In this document: positions 1 through 10,989 of the stretch, piece after piece | Layout of the letters: every line of letters begins with the position of its first letter | Numbering within the stretch: the stretch's first letter is position 1 | Origin: Citrobacter youngae | GTDB taxonomy: Bacteria; Pseudomonadota; Gammaproteobacteria; Enterobacterales; Enterobacteriaceae | NCBI RefSeq assembly: GCF_003818115.1 | Contig: NZ_RPOI01000016.1 | Location: forward strand, 1-64,000 | DNA: 64,000 bases | Reading direction: 5' to 3' | Program-made: the position numbers and the translations under genes | The notes under the pieces: generated by a model | Databases searched by the model: none | The model's input: the letters and a program-made list of their open reading frames with translations, nothing else | Told to the model about the DNA's origin: nothing

Positions 1-1657
1 TCAGCAGCCGCCGCAGCCTGTCGCACCGCAGCAGCATTATCAGCAGCCGCCGCAGCCTGTTGCACCGCAGCAGCACTATCAGCAGCCGCCACAGCCTGTC
101 ACACCGCCGCCGCAGGAAAGCCTGATCCATCCGTTATTGATGCGTAATGGCGACAGCCGCCCTGTACAGCGTCCGACGACACTGCTGCCATCGCTGGATC
201 TGCTCACCCCACCACCGGCGGAAGTTGAGCCAATAGATACATTCGCGCTGGAGCAAATGGCGCGTCTGGTGGAAGCGCGTCTGGCTGATTTCCGTATTAA
301 AGCCGATGTGGTGAACTACTCGCCCGGACCGGTGATTACCCGTTTTGAGCTAAATCTGGCACCGGGTGTTAAAGCTGCGCGTATTTCTAACCTTTCCCGA
401 GATCTGGCGCGCTCGCTATCAACCGCAGCAGTTCGTGTAGTGGAGGTTATTCCAGGTAAACCGTATGTCGGACTGGAGTTACCGAACAAAAAACGCCAGA
501 CCGTCTATCTGCGTGAAGTACTGGATAACGCGAAATTCCGTGATAATCCGTCACCGCTTACTGTCGTTCTCGGCAAGGACATTGCTGGTGAACCTGTGAC
601 TGCCGATTTGGCCAAGATGCCGCATCTGTTGGTGGCAGGTACCACGGGGTCGGGTAAATCTGTTGGGGTCAACGCCATGATCCTCAGCATGCTCTACAAG
701 GCGCAGCCGGAAGATGTTCGCTTTATCATGATCGACCCGAAAATGCTCGAGCTGTCGGTTTATGAAGGTATCCCGCATCTGCTGACTGAAGTCGTTACGG
801 ATATGAAAGACGCAGCCAATGCCTTGCGCTGGAGCGTTAATGAAATGGAACGCCGCTATAAGCTGATGTCAGCGCTGGGAGTGCGTAACCTTGCGGGCTA
901 CAACGAGAAGATTGCGGAAGCAGATCGTATGGGACGTCCAATCCCGGATCCGTACTGGAAACCAGGCGATAGCATGGATGTCACCCATCCGGTGCTGAAA
1001 AAAGAGCCGTATATTGTGGTTCTGGTCGATGAATTTGCTGACCTGATGATGACTGTCGGTAAAAAAGTGGAAGAACTGATTGCCCGTCTGGCGCAAAAAG
1101 CGCGTGCGGCAGGTATCCACCTGGTGCTGGCAACCCAGCGTCCGTCGGTTGACGTTATCACTGGGCTTATCAAAGCAAATATCCCGACGCGTATAGCGTT
1201 TACTGTGTCGAGTAAGATTGACTCTCGTACCATTCTTGATCAGGGGGGGGCTGAATCCCTGCTAGGCATGGGTGATATGCTCTATTCTGCGCCAAACTCA
1301 ACGATTCCAGTGCGTGTACATGGTGCTTTTGTGCGCGATGAGGAAGTTCACGCGGTCGTGCAGGACTGGAAAGCGCGTGGTCGTCCACAGTACGTGGAAG
1401 GCATCACCTCAGACACCGAGAGTGAAGGTGGTGGTGGTGGTTTTGACGGTGGGGAAGAGCTGGATCCGCTGTTCGATCAGGCGGTGAATTTTGTTACCCA
1501 GAAGCGCAAAGCCTCCATCTCAGGCGTCCAGCGCCAGTTCCGCATTGGCTATAACCGTGCGGCGCGCATCATTGAACAGATGGAAGCGCAGGGAATTGTC
1601 AGTGAGCAGGGACATAATGGCAATCGTGAAGTGCTGGCTCCACCGCCCTTTGATTGA
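1..1657 (+). CDS. ftsK: DNA translocase FtsK, C-terminal part (5' truncated by window edge)
   Basis: FtsK is the septal DNA pump that clears the chromosome from the closing septum and activates XerCD recombination at dif. The frame is open from base 2, so the first visible Met (137) is not the start. Bases 2 to about 115 encode a Gln/Pro-rich linker with a 13-residue repeat. The motor follows: the Walker A motif GTTGSGKS is at 638-661 and the Walker B region [10 protein letters not shown] at about 1016-1045. A poly-Gly hinge (about 1425-1450) leads to the gamma winged helix that reads KOPS, containing [22 protein letters not shown] and ending [11 protein letters not shown]. Family knowledge: E. 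coli FtsK is about 1329 residues, so roughly the N-terminal 60% (membrane domain and most of the linker) lies outside the window. The identification is secure. Confidence 0.98.
   Translation, partial: QQPPQPVAPQQHYQQPPQPVAPQQHYQQPPQPVTPPPQESLIHPLLMRNGDSRPVQRPTTLLPSLDLLTPPPAEVEPIDTFALEQMARLVEARLADFRIKADVVNYSPGPVITRFELNLAPGVKAARISNLSRDLARSLSTAAVRVVEVIPGKPYVGLELPNKKRQTVYLREVLDNAKFRDNPSPLTVVLGKDIAGEPVTADLAKMPHLLVAGTTGSGKSVGVNAMILSMLYKAQPEDVRFIMIDPKMLELSVYEGIPHLLTEVVTDMKDAANALRWSVNEMERRYKLMSALGVRNLAGYNEKIAEADRMGRPIPDPYWKPGDSMDVTHPVLKKEPYIVVLVDEFADLMMTVGKKVEELIARLAQKARAAGIHLVLATQRPSVDVITGLIKANIPTRIAFTVSSKIDSRTILDQGGAESLLGMGDMLYSAPNSTIPVRVHGAFVRDEEVHAVVQDWKARGRPQYVEGITSDTESEGGGGGFDGGEELDPLFDQAVNFVTQKRKASISGVQRQFRIGYNRAARIIEQMEAQGIVSEQGHNGNREVLAPPPFD
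2..118 (+). repeat. In-frame 39-bp tandem repeat in the FtsK linker
   Basis: Two nearly perfect 39-bp units (2-40 and 41-79) encode [13 protein letters not shown], and a third partial, diverged unit starts at 80 ([12 protein letters not shown]). The units differ by a few synonymous changes. The array continues off the left edge of the window, so the copy number is unknown. This is the low-complexity linker between the FtsK membrane domain and motor. Confidence 0.9.
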
Positions 1658-1768
1658 TTGCAAAGTTAAGTAATTCAGTATTTTCTACTTTCCTCATGCT
1701 GATTTTTGGCCTGAAATGGATAGCAGAAGGAGCTCCCCGTTGGGAGTGACGTATTTTGAGGAATAACG

Positions 1769-2380
1769 ATGAAAAGAATCGCAATCACCTGTGCATTACT
1801 GTCGAGCTTTGTGGTGAGCAGCGTTTGGGCTGACGCCGCTAGCGACCTGAAAAGCCGTCTGGATAAAGTCAGCAGCTTCCACGCCAGTTTTACCCAGAAG
1901 GTAACGGATGGTAGCGGCGCAGCGGTGCAGGAAGGCCAGGGTGATTTATGGGTTAAACGTCCGAATCTGTTTAACTGGCATATGACACAGCCTGACGAAA
2001 GCATCCTGGTTTCCGATGGGAAAACGCTGTGGTTCTTTAACCCGTTTGTTGAACAGGCGACGGCGACCTGGCTGAAAGACGCCACGGGCAATACGCCGTT
2101 CATGCTGATCGCGCGTAACCAGGCCAGCGACTGGCAGCAGTACAACATTAAGCAAAACGGCGATGATTTCGTGCTGACACCTAAAACCAGCAGCGGTAAC
2201 CTGAAGCAGTTTACGATCAATGTTGGGCGTGACGGGACGATCCACCAGTTTAGCGCCGTTGAACAAGACGATCAGCGCAGCAGCTATCAGCTGAAATCTC
2301 AGCAGAATGGTGCGATCGAACCTTCCAAATTCACCTTTACCCCGCCGCAAGGTGTAACGGTTGACGATCAACGTAAGTAG
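1769..2380 (+). CDS. lolA: Outer-membrane lipoprotein carrier protein LolA
   Basis: LolA is the periplasmic chaperone that takes lipoproteins released by LolCDE and hands them to the outer-membrane receptor LolB. The product is 203 residues, the same as E. coli. A Sec signal peptide covers residues 1-21 ([21 protein letters not shown], cleaved before DAASD). The mature region matches LolA throughout, including [16 protein letters not shown] and [15 protein letters not shown], and ends GVTVDDQRK. It lies 111 bp after ftsK, with an AGGA ribosome-binding site just before the ATG, and is followed 10 bp later by rarA, suggesting co-transcription. Confidence 0.97.
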   Translation: MKRIAITCALLSSFVVSSVWADAASDLKSRLDKVSSFHASFTQKVTDGSGAAVQEGQGDLWVKRPNLFNWHMTQPDESILVSDGKTLWFFNPFVEQATATWLKDATGNTPFMLIARNQASDWQQYNIKQNGDDFVLTPKTSSGNLKQFTINVGRDGTIHQFSAVEQDDQRSSYQLKSQQNGAIEPSKFTFTPPQGVTVDDQRK

Positions 2381-2390
2381 AGGCGTGTGA

Positions 2391-3734
2391 GTGAGCAATC
2401 TGTCGCTCGACTTTTCTGATAATACTTTTCAGCCACTGGCCGCGCGTATGCGGCCAGAAAATTTAGCGCAGTATATCGGCCAGCAGCATCTGCTGGCTGC
2501 GGGCAAACCTTTGCCACGTGCTATTGAGGCCGGGCACCTGCACTCCATGATTTTATGGGGGCCGCCGGGGACGGGCAAAACCACGCTTGCCGAAGTGATT
2601 GCCCGTTACGCCAACGCCGATGTTGAACGTATTTCGGCGGTTACGTCTGGTGTAAAAGAAATTCGTGAAGCGATTGAGCGTGCGCGTCAGAACCGTAACG
2701 CTGGCCGGCGTACGATCCTGTTTGTGGACGAAGTTCACCGTTTTAATAAAAGCCAACAGGATGCGTTTTTACCGCATATTGAAGACGGTACCATCACGTT
2801 TATTGGCGCGACCACTGAAAACCCCTCGTTTGAGCTGAACTCGGCGCTGCTGTCACGCGCACGCGTTTACTTACTGAAATCATTAACCACCGACGATATT
2901 GAACAGGTGCTGGACCAGGCGATGTCAGACAAAGCGCGGGGTTACGGCGGCCAGGATATCGTACTGCCGCCGGAGACGCGTCGGGCGATTGCCGAACTGG
3001 TTAATGGTGATGCGCGCCGGGCGCTGAATACGCTGGAAATGATGGCCGATATGGCCGAAGTTGATGATTCCGGCAAGCGCGTATTGAAAGCAGAGTTGCT
3101 CACTGAAATTGCTGGTGAACGCAGCGCGCGTTTCGATAATAAAGGCGATCGTTTTTACGATCTCATCTCCGCATTACACAAGTCAGTTCGCGGAAGCGCT
3201 CCGGATGCGGCGCTTTATTGGTATGCGCGTATCATCACCGCTGGCGGCGATCCGCTGTACGTTGCCCGTCGTTGTCTGGCGATTGCCTCTGAAGATGTAG
3301 GCAATGCCGATCCTCGCGCCATGCAGGTGGCGATTTCCGCATGGGATTGCTTTACCCGCGTGGGGCCAGCGGAAGGTGAACGCGCGATTGCTCAGGCGAT
3401 TGTTTATCTGGCCTGTGCGCCGAAGAGTAATGCGGTTTACACCGCCTTTAAAGCCGCGCTGGCTGATGCCCGGGAACGTCCGGATTACGACGTGCCTGTC
3501 CACCTGCGTAATGCGCCGACGAAGCTGATGAAAGAGATGGGCTACGGTCAGGAATATCGTTACGCTCATGATGAGCCAAATGCCTATGCTGCCGGAGAAG
3601 AGTACTTCCCGCAGGAAATGGCACAAACGCGCTATTATCACCCGACAAACAGAGGTCTTGAAGGCAAGATTGGCGAAAAGCTCGCCTGGCTCGCCGGACA
3701 GGATCAAAATAGCCCTATAAAACGCTACCGTTAG
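2391..3734 (+). CDS. rarA: Replication-associated recombination protein RarA (MgsA), AAA+ ATPase
   Basis: RarA is a clamp-loader-like AAA+ ATPase (WRNIP1/Mgs1 family) that acts at stalled replication forks. The product is 447 residues. The Walker A motif GPPGTGKTT is near residue 57, the Walker B motif [10 protein letters not shown] near residue 113, and sensor-1 ([10 protein letters not shown]) follows. The C-terminal tetramerisation domain is intact to NSPIKRYR. The start is a GTG ten bases after the lolA stop; the reading [14 protein letters not shown] from this codon matches the E. coli N terminus. The lolA-rarA spacing suggests an operon. Confidence 0.97.
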   Translation: MSNLSLDFSDNTFQPLAARMRPENLAQYIGQQHLLAAGKPLPRAIEAGHLHSMILWGPPGTGKTTLAEVIARYANADVERISAVTSGVKEIREAIERARQNRNAGRRTILFVDEVHRFNKSQQDAFLPHIEDGTITFIGATTENPSFELNSALLSRARVYLLKSLTTDDIEQVLDQAMSDKARGYGGQDIVLPPETRRAIAELVNGDARRALNTLEMMADMAEVDDSGKRVLKAELLTEIAGERSARFDNKGDRFYDLISALHKSVRGSAPDAALYWYARIITAGGDPLYVARRCLAIASEDVGNADPRAMQVAISAWDCFTRVGPAEGERAIAQAIVYLACAPKSNAVYTAFKAALADARERPDYDVPVHLRNAPTKLMKEMGYGQEYRYAHDEPNAYAAGEEYFPQEMAQTRYYHPTNRGLEGKIGEKLAWLAGQDQNSPIKRYR

Positions 3735-3769
3735 TGTTATCGTTGCGGTAATGTTGTCGATGTATCCCT

Positions 3770-3800
3770 GTGACCGCAGGCTGTGGTCACTTTCTCCTAT
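3770..3800 (+). terminator. Possible hairpin terminator or leader hairpin between rarA and serS
   Basis: GTGACC (3770-3775) pairs with GGTCAC (3785-3790). Inner bases can extend the stem, and a T-rich stretch (TTTCTCC, then TATTTT) follows. It could end rarA transcripts or sit in the serS leader. The T tract is interrupted, so this is a weak terminator call. Confidence 0.4.
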
Positions 3801-3805
3801 TTTAA

Positions 3806-5119
<1,314 letters not shown>

Positions 5120-5135
5120 GTCATTTTTCCTTGCT

Positions 5136-5162
5136 AAAAAAGCGCCTCAGGGCGCTTTTTTT
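5136..5162 (+). terminator. Rho-independent terminator after serS
   Basis: The A-rich left arm AAAAAAGCGCC pairs with GGCGCTTTTTTT around a short TCA(G) loop, immediately downstream of the serS stop. The T run makes this a textbook intrinsic terminator. Confidence 0.92.
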
Positions 5163-5170
5163 ACGCCCGT

Positions 5171-5212
5171 TTGATGCCGGACAATAACCCTTACTCCATT
5201 AGTGGTAATACT
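5171..5212 (+). promoter_or_regulatory. Predicted dmsA promoter with degenerate FNR box
   Basis: TTGATGCCGGACAA (5171-5184) occupies the place of the E. coli dmsA FNR site and fits TTGAT-N4-ATCAA with a perfect left half and a weak right half. A -10-like TAATAC lies at 5206-5211. The box centre (5177.5) is about 41.5 bases from a start near 5219, the class II activation geometry. The match to the E. coli arrangement is recalled, not aligned. Confidence 0.55.
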
Positions 5213-5246
5213 GCCTTCGAATGAAAGTCAGTATTTATCTCTGTCT

Positions 5247-5312
5247 TTGCATAAATTCGATATATAACGGTCTGTATAACGATAGTATCGATATATAAAC
5301 GACTATACAACG
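5247..5312 (+). repeat. Direct repeats in the dmsA leader
   Basis: The motif CGATATATAA occurs twice about 40 bp apart (TTCGATATATAACG near 5248 and ATCGATATATAAACG near 5289), with related TATAACG/TATACAACG units between and after. A short CGATA-G-TATCG palindrome lies between the copies. They fall in the roughly 137-nt untranslated leader and may bind a response regulator such as NarL, but no clear NarL consensus pair is visible. Confidence 0.4.
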
Positions 5313-5355
5313 AACATTCCCTTTTTGTTTATTGTGAGCAGCAGAGTGAGCCACT

Positions 5356-7800
5356 ATGAAAACTAAGATCCCCGATGCCGTACTGGCAGCTGAGGTTAGT
5401 CGCCGCGGTCTGGTGAAAACGACGGCGATAGGCGGACTGGCGGTGGCCAGTAGCGCGTTTACCCTGCCATTTACCCGTATCGCAAATGCCGCAGAAGCCC
5501 TCAATCCAACACAGATTAATGAGAAAGTGATCTGGAGCGCGTGTACGGTGAACTGTGGTAGCCGCTGTCCGCTGCGTATGCATGTGGTAGACGGTGAAAT
5601 AAAGTATGTCGAAACCGACAACACCGGTGATGACAACTATGACGGTCTGCACCAGGTACGCGCCTGTCTGCGTGGGCGCTCTATGCGCCGTCGCGTCTAT
5701 AATCCCGATCGTCTGAAATACCCAATGAAGCGTGTCGGCAAACGCGGCGAAGGTAAATTTGAGCGCATCAGTTGGGATGAAGCCTACGATATCATCGCCA
5801 GCAATATGCAGCGTCTGATTAAAGACTACGGTAACGAGTCTATCTATCTGAACTACGGTACCGGCACGCTGGGCGGCACGATGACGCGCTCATGGCCGCC
5901 GGGTAAAACGCTGGTGGCACGTTTAATGAACTGTTGCGGCGGTTACCTGAACCACTATGGGGATTATTCTTCTGCGCAAATCGCGGCAGGACTGAACTAT
6001 ACCTATGGCGGATGGGCTGACGGTAACAGCCCGTCTGACATTGAAAACAGTAAGCTCGTTGTCCTGTTTGGTAATAACCCAGGCGAAACTCGTATGAGCG
6101 GTGGTGGGGTGACCTACTACCTTGAACAGGCGCGGCAGAAATCTAATGCCCGCATGATCATAATCGATCCCCGCTACACGGATACCGGTGCGGGACGCGA
6201 AGATGAATGGATTCCCATTCGACCGGGTACAGATGCAGCGCTGGTTAACGGTATTGCCTATGTATTGATCAGCGAGAATATGGTTGATCAACCGTTCCTC
6301 GATAAGTACTGCGTGGGCTATGACGAAAAAACCCTCCCGGCGGGCGCGCCGAAGAACGGTCATTATAAGGCGTATATTCTCGGTCAGGGTAAAGACGGTA
6401 TCGCGAAGACCCCGGAATGGGCCGCGCAGATAACCGGTATTCCTGCTGATCGAATTGTTAAGTTGGCGCGTGAAATTGGTAGCGCGAAACCCGCCTACAT
6501 TAGCCAGGGTTGGGGGCCGCAGCGTCACGCCAACGGTGAGATTGCGACCCGTGCCATTTCGATGTTGGCCATTCTGACCGGCAACGTTGGTATTAACGGC
6601 GGCAACAGCGGTGCACGTGAGGGATCATACGATTTACCGTTTGAGCGTATGCCAACGCTGGAAAACCCCGTCGAAACCAGTATCTCAATGTTTATGTGGA
6701 CGGATGCGATTGAGCGTGGTCCGGAAATGACGGCGCTGCGCGACGGTGTTCGTGGTAAGGATAAGCTCGATGTTCCGATTAAGATGATCTGGAACTATGC
6801 CGGTAACTGCTTGATTAACCAGCACTCTGATATCAACCGCACGCATGAAATCCTGCAGGATGATAAGAAGTGTGAAATGATCGTCGTTATTGATTGTCAT
6901 ATGACCTCCTCGGCGAAATATGCCGATATTCTGCTGCCGGACTGCACGGCCTCTGAGCAGATGGACTTCGCGCTGGATGCATCTTGCGGGAATATGTCCT
7001 ACGTGATTTTCACCGATCAGGCGATCAAACCACGCTTTGAATGCAAGACTATCTACCAAATGACCAGCGAGCTGGCGAAACGCCTTGGCGTCGAGCAACA
7101 GTTCACGGAAGGCCGTACTCAGGAAGAGTGGATGCGTCATCTGTATGAACAGTCGCGCAAGGCTATACCGGAACTGCCGACATTTGAAGAGTTCCGTAAG
7201 CAGGGCATCTTTAAGCAGCGTGATCCTGAAGGACATCACGTGGCGTATAAAGCATTTCGTGAGGACCCCAAAGCCAATCCGCTTACCACGCCGTCAGGTA
7301 AGATTGAAATTTATTCTCAAGCGCTGGCAGAAATCGCTGCAATCTGGGAACTGCCGGAAGGCGATGTGATCGATCCATTACCGATTTATACACCGGGCTT
7401 TGAAAGCTTAAACGATCCACTGGTGGAAAAATTCCCTCTGCAATTAACGGGCTTCCATTATAAATCTCGCGTCCACTCGACCTATGGCAACGTTGACGTT
7501 CTGAAAGCGTCCTGTCGCCAGGAAATGTGGATTAACCCGATGGATGCACAACGCCGTGGTATTAACAACGGTGACAAGGTACGTATCTTTAACGACCGTG
7601 GCGAAGTGCATATTGAGGCTAAAGTTACCCCACGTATGATGCCTGGCGTTGTAGCGCTGGGTGAGGGCGCCTGGTATGACCCGGATGTGAAACGTGTGGA
7701 TCAGGGCGGTTGTATTAACGTGCTGACGACCCAGCGACCTTCTCCTCTCGCTAAGGGGAACCCATCACATACGAACCTTGTTCAGGTTGAAAAGGTGTAA
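5356..7800 (+). CDS. dmsA: Anaerobic dimethyl sulfoxide reductase, catalytic subunit A
   Basis: DmsA is the Mo-bis-MGD subunit that reduces DMSO and related N- and S-oxides as terminal electron acceptors. The product is 814 residues. A twin-arginine signal (SRRGLVK, residues 15-21) precedes a hydrophobic stretch and a probable cleavage after RIANA (residue 45). The FS0 [4Fe-4S] ligands C63, C67, C71 and C104 lie in CTVNCGSRC and ACLRGRS. The molybdopterin oxidoreductase and C-terminal dinucleotide-binding domains are complete. The conserved GDYSS region contains the likely Mo-ligand Ser. It is the first gene of dmsABC, 10 bp from dmsB, with anaerobic FNR control expected. Confidence 0.98.
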   Translation: MKTKIPDAVLAAEVSRRGLVKTTAIGGLAVASSAFTLPFTRIANAAEALNPTQINEKVIWSACTVNCGSRCPLRMHVVDGEIKYVETDNTGDDNYDGLHQVRACLRGRSMRRRVYNPDRLKYPMKRVGKRGEGKFERISWDEAYDIIASNMQRLIKDYGNESIYLNYGTGTLGGTMTRSWPPGKTLVARLMNCCGGYLNHYGDYSSAQIAAGLNYTYGGWADGNSPSDIENSKLVVLFGNNPGETRMSGGGVTYYLEQARQKSNARMIIIDPRYTDTGAGREDEWIPIRPGTDAALVNGIAYVLISENMVDQPFLDKYCVGYDEKTLPAGAPKNGHYKAYILGQGKDGIAKTPEWAAQITGIPADRIVKLAREIGSAKPAYISQGWGPQRHANGEIATRAISMLAILTGNVGINGGNSGAREGSYDLPFERMPTLENPVETSISMFMWTDAIERGPEMTALRDGVRGKDKLDVPIKMIWNYAGNCLINQHSDINRTHEILQDDKKCEMIVVIDCHMTSSAKYADILLPDCTASEQMDFALDASCGNMSYVIFTDQAIKPRFECKTIYQMTSELAKRLGVEQQFTEGRTQEEWMRHLYEQSRKAIPELPTFEEFRKQGIFKQRDPEGHHVAYKAFREDPKANPLTTPSGKIEIYSQALAEIAAIWELPEGDVIDPLPIYTPGFESLNDPLVEKFPLQLTGFHYKSRVHSTYGNVDVLKASCRQEMWINPMDAQRRGINNGDKVRIFNDRGEVHIEAKVTPRMMPGVVALGEGAWYDPDVKRVDQGGCINVLTTQRPSPLAKGNPSHTNLVQVEKV

Positions 7801-7810
7801 GGAGTAACCG

Positions 7811-8428
7811 ATGACAACCCAGTATGGATTTTTTATTGATTCCAGCCGTTGCACCGGTTGCAAAACTTGCGAACTGGCCTGCAAAGACTTCAAAAATTTA
7901 ACGCCTGACGTCAGTTTCCGCCGTATTTACGAATACGCTGGCGGTGACTGGCAGGAAGATAACGGTGTCTGGCACCAGAACGTTTTCGCCTACTACCTCT
8001 CCATTGCGTGCAACCACTGTGAAGACCCGGCCTGTACCAAGGTGTGTCCAAGCGGCGCGATGCACAAACGTGAAGATGGTTTTGTGGTCGTGGATGAAGA
8101 CGTGTGCATTGGCTGTCGCTATTGCCACATGGCCTGCCCGTATGGCGCGCCGCAATACAATGCCGCCAAAGGACACATGACCAAGTGCGATGGCTGTCAT
8201 GAACGCGTTGCTGAGGGTAAGAAACCCATCTGTGTCGAATCCTGCCCGTTGCGTGCGCTGGACTTCGGCCCGATAGAGGAACTGCGTAAAAAACACGGCA
8301 CCCTGGCCGCGGTTGCGCCGCTCCCTGGCGCGCACTTTACCAAACCGAGTATCGTCATCAAACCAAATGCCAATAGCCGCCCGACCGGGGATACCACGGG
8401 TTATCTGGCTAATCCGAAGGAGGTGTAA
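7811..8428 (+). CDS. dmsB: DMSO reductase iron-sulfur subunit B
   Basis: DmsB is the electron-transfer subunit between DmsC and DmsA. The product is 205 residues and carries four ferredoxin-type cysteine clusters, visible as CTGCKTCELAC, CNHCEDPACTKVCPSG, CIGCRYCHMACPYG and CDGCHERVAEGKKPICVESC. It has no signal peptide; family members are carried across the membrane with DmsA by the Tat route. An AAGGAG site precedes the ATG, 10 bp after dmsA, and the stop is one base from the dmsC start, so the pair is translationally coupled. Confidence 0.98.
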   Translation: MTTQYGFFIDSSRCTGCKTCELACKDFKNLTPDVSFRRIYEYAGGDWQEDNGVWHQNVFAYYLSIACNHCEDPACTKVCPSGAMHKREDGFVVVDEDVCIGCRYCHMACPYGAPQYNAAKGHMTKCDGCHERVAEGKKPICVESCPLRALDFGPIEELRKKHGTLAAVAPLPGAHFTKPSIVIKPNANSRPTGDTTGYLANPKEV

Positions 8429-8429
8429 G

Positions 8430-9293
8430 ATGGGAAGTGGATGGCATGAATGGCCGCTGATGATCTTCACTGTTTTCGGGCAGTGTGTTGTGGGTGGCTT
8501 TATCGTTCTGGCGCTGGCGCTGATGAAAGGGGACTTACGCCCTGATTCACAACAGCGTGTGATTGCCTGCATGTTTGGCCTGTGGGTATTGATGGGCATC
8601 GGTTTTATTGCTTCCATGCTTCATCTGGGCTCACCGATGCGGGCGTTTAACTCCCTCAACCGTGTCGGTTCTTCCGCGCTAAGTAACGAAATCGCCAGCG
8701 GCTCGATCTTCTTTGCCGTTGGTGGTATTGGCTGGTTACTGGCGGTGTTGAAAAAAATGTCACCAGCATTACGCAATCTGTGGTTAGTTCTCACCATGGT
8801 GCTGGGCGTAGTTTTTGTCTGGATGATGGTGCGCGTATATAACACTATTGATACGGTGCCTACCTGGTATAGTGTCTGGACGCCGGTTGGGTTCTTCCTG
8901 ACGTTGTTCATGGGAGGTCCGCTGCTGGGATATCTGCTATTACGCGTTGCCGGAATTGACGGCTGGGCGATGCGACTGCTGCCTGCTATTTCAGTGCTTG
9001 CTCTGGTTGTGAGCGGCATCATGTCCGTGATGCAGGGCGCCGAGCTGGCGACAATCCACAGCTCAATTCAGCAGGCATCTGCGCTGGTGCCCGATTACGG
9101 TTCGCTGATGGCATGGCGGATTGTGGCACTGGCTTTAGCGTTGTGCTGCTGGATTGTTCCGCAGGTGAAAGGTTACCAGCCGGCAATACCGCTGCTTTCC
9201 GTCGCGTTTATTCTGCTGTTAGTCGGTGAGCTGATTGGCCGCGGCGTGTTCTATGGTCTGCATATGACGGTCGGCATGGCGGTCGCCAGCTAA
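8430..9293 (+). CDS. dmsC: DMSO reductase membrane anchor subunit C
   Basis: DmsC is the integral membrane anchor that oxidises menaquinol and passes electrons to DmsB. The start is the ATG at 8430 (MGSGWHEWPLMIF), preceded by AAGGAGG at 8417-8423, giving 287 residues as in E. coli. A longer open frame reaches upstream into dmsB but lacks family support. About eight hydrophobic membrane segments are visible, and the protein ends GRGVFYGLHMTVGMAVAS. It is the last gene of dmsABC and is followed by a REP-type palindrome. Confidence 0.96.
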   Translation: MGSGWHEWPLMIFTVFGQCVVGGFIVLALALMKGDLRPDSQQRVIACMFGLWVLMGIGFIASMLHLGSPMRAFNSLNRVGSSALSNEIASGSIFFAVGGIGWLLAVLKKMSPALRNLWLVLTMVLGVVFVWMMVRVYNTIDTVPTWYSVWTPVGFFLTLFMGGPLLGYLLLRVAGIDGWAMRLLPAISVLALVVSGIMSVMQGAELATIHSSIQQASALVPDYGSLMAWRIVALALALCCWIVPQVKGYQPAIPLLSVAFILLLVGELIGRGVFYGLHMTVGMAVAS

Positions 9294-9302
9294 CCTGAAA
9301 AT

Positions 9303-9370
9303 GCCGAATGGCATCGCGCTTGTCCGGCCTACACATTACAGTACTGAACGTGTAGGTCGGATAAGGCGTT
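9303..9370 (+). repeat. REP/BIME-like palindromic element after dmsC
   Basis: The segment contains the REP-type core motifs TGTCCGGCCTACA and TGTAGGTCGGATAAGGCGTT in inverted orientation around a central spacer, preceded by ATGCCGAATGGCAT. Such elements often stabilise upstream mRNA 3' ends, here dmsC. The copy is imperfect compared with the element after pepN. Confidence 0.75.
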
Positions 9371-9624
9371 AATATGGTCATCCCACAAATAAAAGATGCC
9401 TATTATCCATGAATTTTTTCGACTGAACGTAGCGGGGCAATTTTGTTTTAGATCAATTAAAACAAATAGATGTATTTTCCCATTTTTTATCAATCCGCAT
9501 TAAGAATCAGTAATACGAATCGATCCCCCTGAAAGCGCCTCAGGCCCCTGATTGCGCCGATTGACAATGTTTTTTGCAGTGGCATGATGCGCATGAAATT
9601 TGAACTTCCTCACGGTTTTTATTC
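9371..9624 (+). promoter_or_regulatory. ycaD upstream region: FNR-like palindrome and sigma70-like promoter
   Basis: This gap in the dmsC-ycaD interval has no gene. TTTGTTTTA (9442-9450) and TAAAACAAA (9458-9466) form a 9-bp inverted repeat, and TTGTTTTAGATCAA (9443-9456) matches the FNR consensus with one mismatch. A perfect -35 TTGACA (9561-9566) stands 16 bp from CATGAT (9583-9588), a plausible ycaD promoter with a start near 9595. In E. coli K-12 ycaC lies between dmsC and ycaD; no trace of it is visible here. Confidence 0.45.
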
Positions 9625-10773
9625 ATGTCCACCTATACCCGTCCCGTTATGCTATTGCTGTGCGGGCTGCTTCTGTTGACCCTGGCGATCGCCGTGTTAA
9701 ACACGCTCGTCCCGCTTTGGCTCGCCCATGAAAATCTGCCAACCTGGCAGGTAGGAGTGGTCAGTTCGTCCTATTTCACCGGAAATCTGGTTGGGACGTT
9801 ACTGACCGGGTACTTAATTAAACACCTCGGTTTTAACCGCAGCTATTACATAGCCTCGCTTATTTTTGCTGCGGGCTGTGTCGGACTGGGCGTCATGGTA
9901 GGTTTTTGGAGCTGGATGACCTGGCGTTTTATTGCGGGTATCGGTTGTGCCATGATCTGGGTGGTGGTGGAAAGTGCGTTGATGTGCAGCGGGACGTCGC
10001 GTAACCGTGGACGCTTACTTGCCGCCTATATGATGGTCTATTACGTAGGGACGTTTTTAGGACAATTATTGGTCAGTAAAGTCTCGACAGAATTAATGAA
10101 TGTTCTGCCGTGGGTGACCGGCACTATCCTTGCCGGAGTATTACCGTTGCTCTTTACCCGCATTGTGAATCAGCAGGGTGATGAACAACAGTCAACCCCC
10201 ATTGTCTCTATGCTGAAGCTTCGCCAGGCGCGTCTGGGCGTGAATGGCTGCATTATTTCCGGGATTGTGCTGGGGTCGCTGTATGGCCTGATGCCGCTGT
10301 ACCTCAACCATCAGGGTGTCAGCAATGCCAGCATTGGTTTCTGGATGGCGGTACTGGTCAGTGCAGGTATTCTGGGACAATGGCCAATTGGTCGTCTGGC
10401 CGATAAGTTAGGTCGCTTGCTGGTTTTGCGCGTTCAGGTCTTTGTGGTGATCGTCGGGAGTATCGCTATGCTGAATCAGGCGGCAATGGCACCTGCATTG
10501 TTTATGCTGGGCGCGGCAGGTTTCACCCTTTATCCGGTTGCGATGGCCTGGGCCTGCGAGAAAGTAGAACATCATCAGTTGGTCGCTATGAACCAGGCAT
10601 TGTTATTAAGCTATACCGTGGGTAGCCTGCTTGGGCCGTCATTTACCGCCATGCTGATGCAAAATTATTCTGACAGTTTACTGTTTATCATGATTGCCAG
10701 CGTATCGTTTATTTATTTACTGATGCTGCTGCGTAAGACAGGGCATACACCGAATTCTGTGGCGCATATCTGA
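9625..10773 (+). CDS. ycaD: MFS transporter YcaD
   Basis: This inner-membrane protein belongs to the major facilitator superfamily; its substrate is unknown to me. The product is 382 residues, as in E. coli. About twelve hydrophobic segments are visible. The loop [12 protein letters not shown] lies in the N-terminal half, and the loop [16 protein letters not shown], near residue 255 between TM segments of the C-terminal half, resembles the MFS GxLaDrxGRR signature. The start ATG has a weak ribosome-binding site. It stands alone, between a REP element and a long hairpin terminator. Confidence 0.93.
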   Translation: MSTYTRPVMLLLCGLLLLTLAIAVLNTLVPLWLAHENLPTWQVGVVSSSYFTGNLVGTLLTGYLIKHLGFNRSYYIASLIFAAGCVGLGVMVGFWSWMTWRFIAGIGCAMIWVVVESALMCSGTSRNRGRLLAAYMMVYYVGTFLGQLLVSKVSTELMNVLPWVTGTILAGVLPLLFTRIVNQQGDEQQSTPIVSMLKLRQARLGVNGCIISGIVLGSLYGLMPLYLNHQGVSNASIGFWMAVLVSAGILGQWPIGRLADKLGRLLVLRVQVFVVIVGSIAMLNQAAMAPALFMLGAAGFTLYPVAMAWACEKVEHHQLVAMNQALLLSYTVGSLLGPSFTAMLMQNYSDSLLFIMIASVSFIYLLMLLRKTGHTPNSVAHI

Positions 10774-10790
10774 TTTGATTTAACAGGATA

Positions 10791-10844
10791 AAAACAGGTT
10801 CCCATACATGTTGTTTATGTATACTTTATGGGAGCCTGTTTTAT
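10791..10844 (+). terminator. Long-stem terminator after ycaD
   Basis: A 16-bp stem (10791-10806 with 10827-10842, one G-T wobble) encloses a 20-nt AT-rich loop. The right arm ends in GCCTGTTTT and runs on into TATTT. It starts 18 bp after the ycaD stop. Confidence 0.8.
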
Positions 10845-10989
10845 TTAATCATCGCTATTCTTTCCTGAAAATAAAATGTGCAGAAGATTATAGTTTTACA
10901 TTCTGCCGTTTCCGCTTGGCCATTTTACCGCGCATAATCCCTCGCTTCATTTATTGATTATCAAAAATAGCGTCTACGAAGGATCGCCA

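Noticed and set aside
1425-1450. GGT repeat in ftsK as a microsatellite switch
   Set aside because: Trinucleotide units stay in frame and encode the poly-Gly hinge normal for FtsK; no phase-variation effect expected.
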